NCBI RefSeq assembly: GCF_013415885.1
Contig: NZ_CP058910.1
Location: forward strand, 1,984,001 to 2,048,000
Direction of reading: 5' to 3'
Origin: Halosimplex rubrum
Lineage (GTDB): Archaea > Halobacteriota > Halobacteria > Halobacteriales > Haloarculaceae
Length of the DNA: 64,000 nt
Part shown: positions 24,387 to 35,014 of the stretch, in pieces
Numbering within the stretch: the first letter of the stretch is position 1
How the letters are laid out: every line of letters starts with the position of its first letter
The notes under the pieces: model-generated
The model's database searches: none
The model's input: only the letters and a program-made list of their open reading frames with translations
Told to the model about the DNA's origin: nothing
Program-made: the position numbers and the translations under genes

Positions 24387-24550
24387 ACTCAATACCAATC
24401 TCTTAGATACAAAATACTATGCGAGACTAAACGAACCGTTTGAGCGATACGCACATCGAACCGAACGCACTGGAGACGCCCGATACCGTCGACGGAGTCG
24501 GGGACGGGAAGCCGATGGATATAACCCGAGCGACCCGCTCTCACACACCC

Positions 24551-27364
24551 ATGGATGCGGCACTGGGTGCGCCGGCGAAGATGGCCGAACGGGAAGACGA
24601 CCTGACGCCGATGATGGCCCAGTACTTCGAACTCTGCCGGGAGTACGACGACTCGCTCGTGCTCTTTCAGGTGGGCGACTTCTACGAAGCGTTCTGCGAA
24701 GCGGCGGAACGGGTGGCTCGCATCTGCGAGATCACGCTGACGAAGCGGGAGGACTCGACGGGGGAGTACGCGATGTCGGGGATCCCGATCGACAACGCCG
24801 AGTCGTACATCGAGCGGCTGCTGGAGGCGGGGTATCGGGTCGCCGTGGCCGACCAGGTCGAGGACCCCGACGAAGTGAGCGGCGTCGTCGACCGGGCGGT
24901 CACCCGCGTCGTGACGCCGGGGACGCTCACCGAGGACGAACTCTTGCGGAGCGCCGACAACAACTACGTCGCCTGTCTCACCGCGGACGGCCCGGGCGGC
25001 GACACCGCGACCCGGGACGCCGGCCGCGCCGGCGGCGGTGCGGGCGCCGAGGGCGACGAGCACGGTCCCTACGGCCTCGCGCTGCTGGACGTGTCGACGG
25101 GCGACTGCTACGCGACGGGCGCCGACCGGCTGGACTCGATCGCGGACGAACTCGGGCGGTTCGCGCCCGCGGAGGCCATCGTCGGCCCGGACGCGCCCGC
25201 GGACGTGTTCGACGGCGACTGCATGGTCTCGCCGTACGAGCGGACGGCCTTCGACGCCGAGCGGGCGCGCGAGCGGGTCGAAGCGTACTTCGGCGACCTC
25301 GGGCTGGCCGACGAAGCCGAGGTCCGGGCCTGCGGCGCCCTGCTGGCCTACGCCGAGTACACCCGCGGCGGCAACCCCGACGCGGGCGATATCGGCGACG
25401 ACTCGACGGCGGCGGTGGCCGGTCCGGGTGCGACCGCCGGGGGCGACACCGCGGCGGACGACCCGGACGCGAGCGCCGACACCGCGGACGGCACCACCGC
25501 GCTCGACTACATCAACGCCCTCACGCGCTACGACCCGCGGGAGTACATGCTGCTGGACCGCGTCGCGCTGGAGAGTCTCGAACTGTTCGACCGGCGGGCG
25601 GTTCACGGCGACCGGGCGCTCACCCTCGTCGACGCGCTCGACGAGACGGCCTGCGCGCTCGGCCGGCGGAAGCTCGACGACTGGCTGCGCCGACCCCTCC
25701 TGGACGAGGACCGTATCGCCGCCCGTCACGACGCCGTCGCCGAGTTGACCGGCGACGTGACGCTGCGCGAGGAGCTGCACCGCCTGCTCGACGACGTGTA
25801 CGACATCGAGCGGCTCGTCTCCCGGGTCGCCCGCGGGCGAGCCACCGCGCGGGACCTGCGCTCGCTGCACGACACGCTCGCGGTCGTCCCCGACGTACGA
25901 GCGGCTCTGGCTGACGCCGACTCGGCGACGCTGGTCGAGCTGCGCGAACACCTCGACCCCCTCGCCGACGTGCGCGAGTTGGTCGACGAGGCCATCCGGG
26001 AGGACCCGGACGCCGACCTCACCGAGGGCGGCATCGTCGAGCCCGACTTCGACGACGAACTGGCCGAGTTGCGGGCCACCGAACGCGAGGGCAAATCGTG
26101 GATCGACGACCTGGAGGCGGGCGAGCGCGAGCGGACGGGCATCGACTCGCTGAAGGTCGGCCACACCTCCGTCCACGGCTACTACATCGAGGTGACCGAC
26201 CCGAACCTCGACGCTGTGCCCGACGACTACCAGCGTCGGCAGACGCTGAAGAACTCAGAGCGGTTCGTCACGCCGGAGCTCAAAGAGCGGGAAGACGAGA
26301 TCATCCGCGCCGAGGGCCGCGCCGACGACCTCGAGTACGAACTGTTCTGCGAAGTTCGCCGCGACGTTGCAGAGGAGTCCGAGCGCGTGCAGGCGCTGGC
26401 CGACCGGCTCGCCCGGCTGGACGTGTTCGTCTCCTTCGCGAGCGTGGCGGCGAAGTTCGACTACACGCGGCCCTGCGTCGGGGCCGACGAGTTCGAAGTG
26501 GAAGCCGGACGCCACCCCGTCGTCGAGCGCACGGCGGAGCGGTTCGTCCCCAACGACGCCCACTTCGACGACGAGCACTTCTTCGCCGTGGTCACCGGCC
26601 CGAACATGAGCGGCAAGTCGACGTACATGCGCCAGGTGGCGCTCATCTCCGTGCTCGCCCAGGCCGGCAGCTTCGTCCCCGCCGCCGCGGCGCGCCTGCC
26701 CGTCGTCGACCGCGTGTTCACCCGCGTCGGCGCCAGCGACGACATCGCCGGCGGCCGCTCGACGTTCATGGTCGAGATGACCGAGCTCGCCGATATCCTT
26801 CAGAGCGCCACCGAGGACTCGCTGGTCCTCTTGGACGAGGTGGGTCGCGGCACCAGCACCGCCGACGGTCTCGCCATCGCCCGCGCGGTGACCGAACACG
26901 TCCACGACGAGGTGGGCGCGACGACCCTCTTCGCCACCCATCACCACGAGCTGACCGCTATCGCCGACGAGCTGTCGGGCGTGTTCAACCTCCACTTCGA
27001 GACCGAGCGCACCGGCGGCGAGGTGGCCTTCGAACACGAGGTCGCCCCCGGCGCCGCCGCCGCCTCCTACGGCATCGAGGTGGCGAAGCTGGCGGGCGTC
27101 CCCGCCGAGGTGGTCGACCGCTCGCGCGAGTTGCTCGACGGCAGCGATGCCGGCGAGCGCGGTGAATCCGCGGCCGATGCCGACGGCCACGACCTCGACG
27201 GGAACGTCCGCGTGAGCAGCACCGCCGACGGGGGGCCCAGCGGCGGCGACGGCGGTCCGACCTCTGACCTCGAACGGAAACTGGCGGCGCTCGACGTGGC
27301 GACGATGACGCCGCTGGAGGCGATGAACGCCCTCGCCGAGTTGAAGGAGTCACTGGACGAGTAG
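24551..27364 (+). CDS. mutS: DNA mismatch repair protein MutS
   Basis: A 937-residue MutS1. The mismatch-binding Phe-x-Glu lies in [13 protein letters not shown] (near residue 42). The core and clamp domains follow, then the ATPase: Walker [10 protein letters not shown] (about residues 684-692), Walker [17 protein letters not shown], and ATHHHEL. The C-terminus [14 protein letters not shown] is the usual helix-turn-helix dimer element. Gly/Asp-rich inserts near residues 185 and 330 and before the C-terminus are haloarchaeal decorations. It starts mismatch repair by recognising mispairs and short loops. ATG 24551 matches homologue N-termini. No mutL is in the window. Confidence 0.96.
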   Translation: MDAALGAPAKMAEREDDLTPMMAQYFELCREYDDSLVLFQVGDFYEAFCEAAERVARICEITLTKREDSTGEYAMSGIPIDNAESYIERLLEAGYRVAVADQVEDPDEVSGVVDRAVTRVVTPGTLTEDELLRSADNNYVACLTADGPGGDTATRDAGRAGGGAGAEGDEHGPYGLALLDVSTGDCYATGADRLDSIADELGRFAPAEAIVGPDAPADVFDGDCMVSPYERTAFDAERARERVEAYFGDLGLADEAEVRACGALLAYAEYTRGGNPDAGDIGDDSTAAVAGPGATAGGDTAADDPDASADTADGTTALDYINALTRYDPREYMLLDRVALESLELFDRRAVHGDRALTLVDALDETACALGRRKLDDWLRRPLLDEDRIAARHDAVAELTGDVTLREELHRLLDDVYDIERLVSRVARGRATARDLRSLHDTLAVVPDVRAALADADSATLVELREHLDPLADVRELVDEAIREDPDADLTEGGIVEPDFDDELAELRATEREGKSWIDDLEAGERERTGIDSLKVGHTSVHGYYIEVTDPNLDAVPDDYQRRQTLKNSERFVTPELKEREDEIIRAEGRADDLEYELFCEVRRDVAEESERVQALADRLARLDVFVSFASVAAKFDYTRPCVGADEFEVEAGRHPVVERTAERFVPNDAHFDDEHFFAVVTGPNMSGKSTYMRQVALISVLAQAGSFVPAAAARLPVVDRVFTRVGASDDIAGGRSTFMVEMTELADILQSATEDSLVLLDEVGRGTSTADGLAIARAVTEHVHDEVGATTLFATHHHELTAIADELSGVFNLHFETERTGGEVAFEHEVAPGAAAASYGIEVAKLAGVPAEVVDRSRELLDGSDAGERGESAADADGHDLDGNVRVSSTADGGPSGGDGGPTSDLERKLAALDVATMTPLEAMNALAELKESLDE

Positions 27365-27394
27365 CGGCGAGTCGGTCCGGAGGACGGCGGCCGC

Positions 27395-28153
27395 TCAGTC
27401 GTCGGCGGCCGGCCCGCCGGTCGGCGTCAGCGGCACGAACTCCAGCCCGCGCTCGGCGAGCAGGCGACTGGCGCGGTCGGTGACCGACGGCGCGACGAGG
27501 ATCCCGCGGATCCGTCGGTCGGCGTGCAGATCCCGCTCCAGCGCGTCGACGTACCGGCCCAGTTGCCCCACGGCGTCGGGGCCGACCCGACGGCGCTTGA
27601 GTTCGACGGCGACGGCCCGTTCGTCGGCGTCTTCGCCGTAGATGTCGACAGCGCCGGCGGGCGTCCCCCGCTCGGTCGCCAGCGGGACGAACCCCTCTTC
27701 GATCAGCGACGGCTCGTCCAGAATGCGCTGGCGGAGGTCCTCCTCGGTGCCCGAAAGCGAGAGGTCGCGCTCGTCTGTCAGGCCGTAGGCCGACACTTCC
27801 AGCACCGCCTCGAAGTCGACCCGGAGGTGTTCCTCGGGCGTCTCGCGGTGGCTCTCGACGACGAGGTGGCCATCCGCCAGGCGGGCCTCGTGGTCACAGT
27901 CCGGCGGCTGCCAGTTGACCGGCTGCTGGCCCTCGTCGGTGTGGACCAGCGCCGCGCCGTCGGGTTTGAGCATCACCAGCCGCTCGCCGGGGCCGAGCGT
28001 GCTCGACGCGCGGCCCTCGTAGTCGACGGTACAGCGGCCGACGACCGTCACGAGCGCGCCGGTATCGATGGCCTCGGACACGAGGTCCCGTGCTGTCTCG
28101 TGGCTCGGCCGCTCGCGCGTCTCCAGCCGGAGTCCGTCCTCGACGGCAGTCAC
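27395..28153 (-). CDS. nucS: Endonuclease NucS (EndoMS)
   Basis: A 252-residue nuclease. The N-terminal beta domain has VTVVGRCTVDYEGRASSTLG and VMLKPDGAALVHTDEGQQPVNWQPP. The C-terminal RecB-like nuclease carries GAVDIYGEDADERAVAVELKRRRVG, with Asp, Glu and Lys (D-ELK) as catalytic residues, then QLGRYV and GILVAPSV. NucS/EndoMS cuts both strands at mismatches in Thermococcus and acts in actinobacterial mismatch correction. GTG 28153 is preferred; a longer frame from GTG 28225 would overlap the upstream gene by 23 bases. It faces mutS tail to tail with 30 bases between. Confidence 0.92.
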   Translation of the reverse strand: MTAVEDGLRLETRERPSHETARDLVSEAIDTGALVTVVGRCTVDYEGRASSTLGPGERLVMLKPDGAALVHTDEGQQPVNWQPPDCDHEARLADGHLVVESHRETPEEHLRVDFEAVLEVSAYGLTDERDLSLSGTEEDLRQRILDEPSLIEEGFVPLATERGTPAGAVDIYGEDADERAVAVELKRRRVGPDAVGQLGRYVDALERDLHADRRIRGILVAPSVTDRASRLLAERGLEFVPLTPTGGPAADD

Positions 28154-28202
28154 GCCTCTCGATTGGGGGTCGGGGGTGAAAAACCGCGCGACACGGGACG
28201 GG

Positions 28203-28778
28203 TCAGCGCCTCGTGGCGCGCTCACCTCCGTCGATCCACAGGATCGCGTCTCCGTCGGGTGTATCGGGGTGGCGAGCGATCCGAACGGCGAGGTATCGCG
28301 TCGCCGCGGGAGCGGGCACCAGGCCGGCGTCGACGGCGTCGCCGAGCACGTCCTTCGCGGTGCGGACGAACCGACGGAGCCGCTCGGCGGCGGCCTCGCC
28401 CGGCCAGGGAACGAGCGCCGCCGCGTCGGCTACGGTGGGACCGTCTGCGTCGACGGTGGTGTCGGCGTCGGTGACGTCCCTGGCGACCGCGGTCGCGGCC
28501 TCCCGGCCGGTCTCGATGTCCAGCCGGCAGACCAGATACGCCTCGGTTCGGTCGTCGGCGACGACGAACGCCTCGTACTCCCGGGGGTCGAGCGAGTCGA
28601 GGAGTTCGTCGACCGACGCGCCCGCGCGGAACGGCTCCGGGTCGACGAGGTCGGGGGGCGCCTCGTCGACCCGGATGAGGTCGACCAGCCGGTCGACGTG
28701 CTCGCCGCCCCACTGCGAACGGTGCAGGTCGTACCCGCCAGCGTCGCGTTCGACCGCGACCAGCGTGCGCGCTCCCAC
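28203..28778 (-). CDS. Uncharacterised haloarchaeal protein, DUF6735-like
   Basis: A 191-residue acidic protein beginning MGARTLVAVERDAGGYDLHR, followed by SQWGGEHVDRL; this opening is the mark of the DUF6735 family as I recall it. The rest alternates helices and strands, with AFVVADDRTEAYLVCRLDIE and a late segment ATRYLAVRIARH. No catalytic motif. GTG start at 28778; TTTATG centred about 30 bases upstream (near 28809, minus strand) could be its TATA box. It lies just upstream of nucS on the same strand and may share its transcript. Confidence 0.7.
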   Translation of the reverse strand: MGARTLVAVERDAGGYDLHRSQWGGEHVDRLVDLIRVDEAPPDLVDPEPFRAGASVDELLDSLDPREYEAFVVADDRTEAYLVCRLDIETGREAATAVARDVTDADTTVDADGPTVADAAALVPWPGEAAAERLRRFVRTAKDVLGDAVDAGLVPAPAATRYLAVRIARHPDTPDGDAILWIDGGERATRR

Positions 28779-28878
28779 GGCGAGGTGGAGTGGTCGCGGA
28801 CTCCCTCATAAAGTGTCGCACGCGTCGGTCCGGCGGCCGAGCGCGGTCGCCGACGAGCGACCAGCGGTGGGCGCCGAC

Positions 28879-29061
28879 TCAGCCGTCGAACTCGACCAGG
28901 CTCTCCAGCGGCACGAGACGGTGCTGGATCTCGGGTTTCGTGTAGCCGGAGGACTCTTCGGAGACGCCCGCGGTGTAGACGGTGACCTTCTGCTGGAGCA
29001 CGTGCGGTTCCCCGTTGTTGTTCCGGACGACCTCCACCGACCGCCAGGCCTCGTCCTGCAT
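28879..29061 (-). CDS. Residual 60-residue frame of the IS-split gene
   Basis: Begins MQDEAWRSVEVVRNNNGEPH and ends in VPLESLVEFDG. It is the C-terminal 60 residues of the interrupted gene, open from an internal ATG preceded by GGTGAGGG. The conserved look of this part (beta strands, KVTVYTAGVSEESSGYTKPE) suggests it carries the main fold, so it may remain functional if transcribed from the insertion element or from a new promoter. Confidence 0.5.
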   Translation of the reverse strand: MQDEAWRSVEVVRNNNGEPHVLQQKVTVYTAGVSEESSGYTKPEIQHRLVPLESLVEFDG

Positions 29062-29063
29062 AC

Positions 29064-29134
29064 CCTCACCAGACGGGCCGTCGTTGACATCCTCCCCGCG
29101 CTGAAGCGCGAGGATTCCTCCGTTGGGGGTTCGG
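29064..29134 (-). ncRNA. Predicted 3' part of the TnpB omega RNA with guide
   Basis: In characterised IS605 elements the TnpB guide RNA spans the tnpB 3' end and right end, and the guide is the flanking DNA just past the element. Here that puts the scaffold end at 29084 and a guide of about 20 bases at 29064-29083 (minus strand, CGACGGCCCGTCTGGTGAGG). The upstream boundary is not known and probably lies inside tnpB. Placement follows from the element boundary; expression is inferred. Confidence 0.5.
29094..29113 (-). repeat. IS605 right-end hairpin
   Basis: An eight-pair stem with TTCA loop, bound by TnpA. GAAT lies directly 5' (29114-29117, minus strand) and the cleavage site TCAA six bases 3' of the stem. 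It is identical to the left-end hairpin. Confidence 0.85.
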
Positions 29135-30408
<1,274 letters not shown>

Positions 30409-30412
<4 letters not shown>

Positions 30413-30789
30413 TCGTCGCCACCTTCCTGTTCAGCGATGTATCGTTCAACAGCGTCTTTCGAGGTGCTTCCTGCTGTCCCGACATAGTAGGAACGAGTCC
30501 ACTTCACGCGGTCGTCGTACCGCTGATTGTACTTCCGCGCCGAGATGCCCTTGACCCAGTTGACGATGAGTGAGGGGGCGTTCTTGGGTGGACTCCCGAT
30601 GAATAGGTGTACGTGGTCAGGCATGACCTCGGACTCGGCCAGTTCGAGGTCTTTGTCCTCACAGATTTCCGCAAAGATGGTTTCGAGACGTTCCTTTGTC
30701 TTCCCCGTCAAGTGCGAACGCCGATATTTCGGCACGAACACTATGTGGTAGTAGAGTTCGTATTTCGCGTGACGGGTACTCTTTACCAT
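30409..30789 (-). CDS. tnpA: TnpA, Y1 HUH transposase of IS605
   Basis: A 126-residue single-strand DNA transposase. The metal-binding HUH motif is PDHVHLFIG (His near residues 59 and 61). The catalytic tyrosine is in the helix segment [14 protein letters not shown] near residue 104. N-terminal [15 protein letters not shown] is the usual first strand. It acts as a dimer on the two hairpins and the tetranucleotide cleavage sites. Length is slightly below the usual 130-155 but all core parts are present. An AT-rich promoter region lies upstream inside the left end (near 30800-30815). Confidence 0.93.
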
Positions 30790-30882
30790 CTATGTATACT
30801 ATTGTGACCGAATGGCTTAACGATTGCGTTGGAACCCCGTCTATGCCGTAGTCGGTGGTTGAATACTATTGGTTGGCTTCAT

Positions 30883-30902
30883 CCCCGCGCTGAAGCGCGA
30901 GG
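30883..30902 (-). repeat. IS605 left-end hairpin
   Basis: Same stem-loop as the right end. AAAG lies directly 5' (30903-30906, minus strand), and the target TTAC lies 14 bases further upstream, just outside the element. Confidence 0.85.
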
Positions 30903-30963
30903 CTTTCGCCTTGAATTTCCGTAAATCGCTTTGGCGCCGAGCGGTCGTCCCCTGCCGACCCTG

Positions 30964-31821
30964 TCACTCCGCCGGCGGGCGTAGCGTGAGTCGCCGAAGC
31001 TCCCGGCCGGCGTCGTAGAACGCTCGCGCGAGTGTCTCCTCGTCGGCGAGGGCGCCCTCGCCGACCGTCCGGACGGGGACCGTCGCCTCCAGCGGAGCGG
31101 TCCCGAACGGATACGGGGCGACCCGGTACTCGCCGTCAGCGACCCGCGTCGGCGAGAGCGTCGCGTCGTCCCCGTCGGTCGTCGGGACGGCCCCGATCTC
31201 GCCGTAGCCGGGAGGCGTATCCGTGATACAGAACGACAGCGAGAGGGCGTCCCACGCCTGCAGCCGTCGGTAGTCCGCCCACAGGCGACCGTCGTATCCC
31301 TCGGGAACTCGCCTCGCGTGGTGGAGCGACCGCAGGAGGTCGCGGTCCGCGACCGTCACGGGGGCCGGCCCGTCGCGCTCGCCGTGGAGGAGCGCCCCGA
31401 GCAGGCGTCGCTGGCGCTCCGCCTCGCGGTCGACGAACTCGCGGTACTCCGGGGGCGTCTCGGGCCACTCCGGCGAGAGGCCGTACCGCCGGTTTCGCAG
31501 GCCGGCGCCGTGCATGGAGACGAGCAGACCGGCGTAGGCGTCCATCCCGGCGACGGCGTCGATCCCTTCGTCGTAGAGGCCGATCCACGGCTCGGCGGGC
31601 ATCTCGCGGAAGTCGACCGGCTCGCCGTCGGTGAGGTGCGGGCGGCGGTCGTAGGCCCGCCAGCCCGTGTCGTGAGCGTACGCCGCGAGCGCGAGCGAGT
31701 CGAAGGGGTCGGGGCGGTCGACCGACTCGCCTCCCCAGGCGTCGGCGAACTGGCCCGCGAGGGCGGCGTGGTCGGGCTGGGTGACGAACTGATAGCCGTC
31801 GGCCGTCTCGGCGACGATCAC
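30964..31821 (-). CDS. DUF3891 family protein
   Basis: A 285-residue cytoplasmic protein beginning MIVAETADGYQFVTQPDHAALAG. The conserved AAYAHDTGWRAYDR (His-Asp near residue 50) and, later, VSMHGAGLRN, LLRSLHHARRVPEGYDGRLW and ALSLSFC suggest an HD-domain-like helical fold, as in the DUF3891 family. No biochemical role is known to me. Its TGA overlaps the GTG of the small gene later split by the IS605 element, so the two formed an operon. ATG 31821 is the first in-frame start. Confidence 0.82.
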   Translation of the reverse strand: MIVAETADGYQFVTQPDHAALAGQFADAWGGESVDRPDPFDSLALAAYAHDTGWRAYDRRPHLTDGEPVDFREMPAEPWIGLYDEGIDAVAGMDAYAGLLVSMHGAGLRNRRYGLSPEWPETPPEYREFVDREAERQRRLLGALLHGERDGPAPVTVADRDLLRSLHHARRVPEGYDGRLWADYRRLQAWDALSLSFCITDTPPGYGEIGAVPTTDGDDATLSPTRVADGEYRVAPYPFGTAPLEATVPVRTVGEGALADEETLARAFYDAGRELRRLTLRPPAE

Positions 31822-31899
31822 GCGTCGAGTTGGGGCGGCGCGGTGAAAGGGGCGTCGGCGGCGGACGCGTCGGTCACCGCACGCCGGAGGCGTCCGCCG

Positions 31900-32301
31900 T
31901 TACCGGTCGCGGTGCCTGTAGTACGACGCCAGCCGCACCGGTATCGCGACCAGGAAGGCGACGAGCGCCGAGAGGACCGTCCAGCCGGGGAACAGCCGGA
32001 AGACGGCTTGCATCCCCACGATGAACGCGAAGAGCACGACGAGCCGGCGGCGGTAGTTCGCGGCCCAGAACGACCGCGCCCGCTCGCTCTCGACGGAGAG
32101 GACGACGATGGCGGTCCCGACGACCCCGCCGATCAGCGCCGATCCGGCGACGGTCGCCGGCGCCGGGTCGACCGCGACGAACAGCGGTTCGAAGACGGCG
32201 AGCGATCCGAAGACGAGGACGCCGGCGACCATCCAGCCGAGGTCGACGAGCGCCCCGTTCACCGATCCGGGTTCGGTCCGGTCCTCTGGGAGGGCGGCCA
32301 T
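31900..32301 (-). CDS. Membrane protein of unknown function (133 aa)
   Basis: Four hydrophobic stretches at about residues 20-42, 50-70, 85-103 and 108-125, with short charged loops (VESERARSFWAANYRRR). The N-terminal 15 residues and the C-terminal SYYRHRDR are polar and probably cytoplasmic. No family recognised. It stands alone between the DUF3891 gene and sucCD, all on the same strand, with gaps of about 70-80 bases. Confidence 0.6.
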   Translation of the reverse strand: MAALPEDRTEPGSVNGALVDLGWMVAGVLVFGSLAVFEPLFVAVDPAPATVAGSALIGGVVGTAIVVLSVESERARSFWAANYRRRLVVLFAFIVGMQAVFRLFPGWTVLSALVAFLVAIPVRLASYYRHRDR

Positions 32302-32371
32302 GCTGTCGGTCGTTCGAATACTCGACGGAAAACCGTTCGCATCGACTGCAGAAACGGAGAGAACGGAACCG

Positions 32372-33244
32372 CTACAGCAGGTCTTCGACGTTGTCGACGA
32401 CTTCCTCGGGGGTGTCGCCGACGGGCGCGCCCGCGGATTCGAGCGCGTCGATCTTCGACTGGGCGGTGCCAGTACCGGAGCCGGAGACGATGGCGCCGGC
32501 GTGGCCCATGCGCTTGCCCGGCGGGGCGGTGCGGCCGGCGATGAAGCCGGCGACGGGCGTGGTCATGTACTCGTCGATGTAGGCGGCCGCTTCCTCCTCG
32601 TCCTCGCCGCCGATCTCGCCGCACATGACGACCGCGTCGGTCTTGTCGTCCTGCTCGAACAGCGCGAGCGCCTCGACGAACGAGGTGCCGATGATCGGGT
32701 CGCCGCCGATGCCGATGGCGGTCGACTGGCCGATACCGCGCTGGGTGAGACTGTCGACGACCTGGTAGGTCAGGGTGCCCGAGCGGGAGACGAGGCCGAC
32801 GCGGCCGGCCTCGAAGATGTTGCCCGGGAGGATGCCGAGTTTGGCCTCGCCCGGCGTGATGACGCCGGGGCAGTTCGGGCCGACGAGGTAGGCGTCGGTC
32901 TCCTGCAGGCGGCGGTACACCCGCGAAACGTCCTGCGTCGGGATGCCCTCGGTGATGGTGACGACGAGGTCGAGTTCGTCGACGCCCAGGGCCTCGAAGC
33001 AGGCGTCGCCGGCGAACGCCGGCGGGACGAAGACGACGGAGGTGTCGGCGTCCTCGGCCTCGGCGGCCTCGGCGACGGTGTCGTAGACGGGGACGCCGGC
33101 GACTTCCTGCCCGCCCTTGCCCGGGACGGCGCCGGCGACGACGTTCGTCCCGTACTCGATCATCTGTTCGGTGTGGAACTTGCCCTCACCGCCGGTGATA
33201 CCCTGCACGATAACGCGGCTGTCTTCGTCGACCAGGACACTCAT
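32372..33244 (-). CDS. sucD: Succinyl-CoA synthetase (ADP/GDP-forming) alpha subunit
   Basis: A 290-residue CoA-binding subunit. The N-terminal Rossmann domain has [18 protein letters not shown] and [27 protein letters not shown] and SRSGTLTYQ follow, and the phospho-histidine lies in [13 protein letters not shown] (His near residue 245). With SucC it converts succinyl-CoA plus nucleoside diphosphate and phosphate to succinate and NTP in the citric acid cycle. ATG at 33244 overlaps the sucC stop (ATGA), so the two are made in step. Length is normal. Confidence 0.96.
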   Translation of the reverse strand: MSVLVDEDSRVIVQGITGGEGKFHTEQMIEYGTNVVAGAVPGKGGQEVAGVPVYDTVAEAAEAEDADTSVVFVPPAFAGDACFEALGVDELDLVVTITEGIPTQDVSRVYRRLQETDAYLVGPNCPGVITPGEAKLGILPGNIFEAGRVGLVSRSGTLTYQVVDSLTQRGIGQSTAIGIGGDPIIGTSFVEALALFEQDDKTDAVVMCGEIGGEDEEEAAAYIDEYMTTPVAGFIAGRTAPPGKRMGHAGAIVSGSGTGTAQSKIDALESAGAPVGDTPEEVVDNVEDLL

Positions 33245-34392
33245 GCTTCCACCTCCTCGGCGTAGTCGACCGCACGCTGGACCGCGGACTCCAGGGTCTT
33301 CTCGACGGTCACCAGGTCCTCGTTGAGGATCTCCATGCCCTCCTCCCAGTTCGTCCCGGCGAGGCGGACGACGACCGGCTTGGGGATCTCGTCGAACTGT
33401 TCGAGCGCCTGGTTGATCCCCTTGGCGACCTCGTCGCCGCGGGTGATCCCGCCGAAGATGTTGAACACGACGCTGTCGACGTTCTCGTCGGAGAACACCA
33501 TGTCGAGCGCGTTGGCGATGCGGTCGGCCTTGGCGCCCCCGCCCACGTCGAGGAAGTTGGCGGGTTCGCCGCCGTAGTGGTCGACGAGGTCGAGCGTCGT
33601 CATGACGAGACCGGCGCCGTTGCCGATGATGCCGACGTTCCCGGAGAGGCGGACGTAGTCGAAGCCGTACTCGTCGGCCTTCTGGTCGAGTTCGCTCTCG
33701 GCGAACTCGCCTTCCTCCTCCATCTCCTGGAGCTCGGGCTGGCGGAACAGGGCGTCCTCGTCGACGTTGAAGACGGCGTCGGCGGCGATCACGTCGTCGT
33801 CGCTCGTGACCATCAGCGGGTTGATCTCGGCGTCGGCGCCGTCGCGGTCGTCCCACAGCTGGTAGAGCGTCGTCAGGACCGAGGCCACGTCGCGGGCGAT
33901 CTCGCGGTCGACGCCGGCGTCGTAGACCGCCTTGCGGGCCTGGTAGGGGTGCATGCCGAAGGCGGGGTCGATGTGCTCGCGGGCGATGGCGTCGGGGTCC
34001 TCCTCGGCGACCTCCTCGATGTTGACGCCGCCGCGGGTCGAGACCATGGCGACGGGCTTGCCCTCGCCGCGGTCCATCGTCACGCCGACGTACAGCTCGT
34101 TGACGAAGTCGACGGCCTCCTCGACGAGGACGCGGTCGACGGTGTAGCCCTTCAGATCCATCCCGAGGATGTCCTCGGCGGCCTCCTCGGCCTCGTCGGC
34201 GTCGTCGACGAGCTTGATCCCGCCGGCTTTCCCGCGCCCACCGACGTGTACCTGTGCCTTGATGGCGACCGGATAGCCGATCTCCTCGGCCGCGGCGACC
34301 GCCTCGTCGACGGTCCCGGCCAGTTCCGAGGCCGGTGTCGGGATACCGGCGTCGGAGAAGACCTGCTTGGCCTGATATTCGTGCAGTCGCAT
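33241..34392 (-). CDS. sucC: Succinyl-CoA synthetase beta subunit
   Basis: A 383-residue ATP-grasp subunit beginning [20 protein letters not shown]. The nucleotide site includes [20 protein letters not shown] and LVEEAV. The C-terminal flavodoxin-like domain holds the glycine loop [35 protein letters not shown] and [13 protein letters not shown]. It partners SucD. ATG 34392 is chosen because the protein then starts exactly like its homologues. A TATA-like TTTAA sits about 31 bases upstream. Confidence 0.96.
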   Translation of the reverse strand: MRLHEYQAKQVFSDAGIPTPASELAGTVDEAVAAAEEIGYPVAIKAQVHVGGRGKAGGIKLVDDADEAEEAAEDILGMDLKGYTVDRVLVEEAVDFVNELYVGVTMDRGEGKPVAMVSTRGGVNIEEVAEEDPDAIAREHIDPAFGMHPYQARKAVYDAGVDREIARDVASVLTTLYQLWDDRDGADAEINPLMVTSDDDVIAADAVFNVDEDALFRQPELQEMEEEGEFAESELDQKADEYGFDYVRLSGNVGIIGNGAGLVMTTLDLVDHYGGEPANFLDVGGGAKADRIANALDMVFSDENVDSVVFNIFGGITRGDEVAKGINQALEQFDEIPKPVVVRLAGTNWEEGMEILNEDLVTVEKTLESAVQRAVDYAEEVEA

Positions 34393-34417
34393 GTCACTCG
34401 AATCCGCGGTCGGCGAG

Positions 34418-34430
34418 CGCTTAAATCCCG
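34418..34430 (-). promoter_or_regulatory. TATA-like box for sucCD
   Basis: Minus strand CGGGATTTAAGCG, centred 31 bases before the sucC ATG. AT island in GC-rich DNA, consistent with a leaderless or near-leaderless transcript. Confidence 0.5.
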
Positions 34431-34650
34431 ACCATATCGACCGGATCCGAAGTAAGTACACCGGCAAGTATCGTTCACGAAAATTGGCACACGAGGCATT
34501 TATCGCCGGCAGAACCGATCACGCGTGTCGGCGCCCGACGGCGCCGCACCCTGCCACCACCCACCCCACCTCATTCCATCCTTTCGTTCCACCGCATCCC
34601 CCTTCTTTCCGGGTCGAACTCGCTCGCCAGCGACGACACCGCGCCGTCGG

Positions 34651-34929
34651 TCAGGCCGTCGCCCGGTCCGCCCCGCCGACGCGGTGGCGGACGCGAACCG
34701 CGGCCGCACCGGCGACCAGGACGGCCTGGTGGAGGACCGCGCCGAGCGCGACCGCGGCGACCGCGAGCGCCACGACTGTCCACGCCGCCGCGCCTTCGAC
34801 GATCAGCACCGCCACGACCAGCACCGCGGCGGCCAGTCCGTTGCGTAGCGCCGCCCGCCGCTCTTCCCGGAGGAGGTCACGGACCGACCGCTCGGCCGCC
34901 TCGCCGTTCAGCAGCGATTCGTAGCACAT
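34651..34929 (-). CDS. Small membrane protein (92 aa)
   Basis: N-terminal 30 residues are polar and charged (ESLLNGEAAERSVRDLLREE), followed by two long Ala/Val-rich membrane helices at about residues 30-52 and 54-80, and a basic tail. The N-terminal sequence resembles a cytoplasmic soluble helix pair. No family recognised. It is divergent from the sirtuin gene with about 85 bases between. Confidence 0.55.
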   Translation of the reverse strand: MCYESLLNGEAAERSVRDLLREERRAALRNGLAAAVLVVAVLIVEGAAAWTVVALAVAAVALGAVLHQAVLVAGAAAVRVRHRVGGADRATA

Positions 34930-35014
34930 ACGCTCCCCTCAGCAGCCGTCACACTTAGTCGTGCGGGCCACCGGGCCGGGTGACTTTTGCCCGTCTCGTC
35001 CCTCGGGGACTCCC

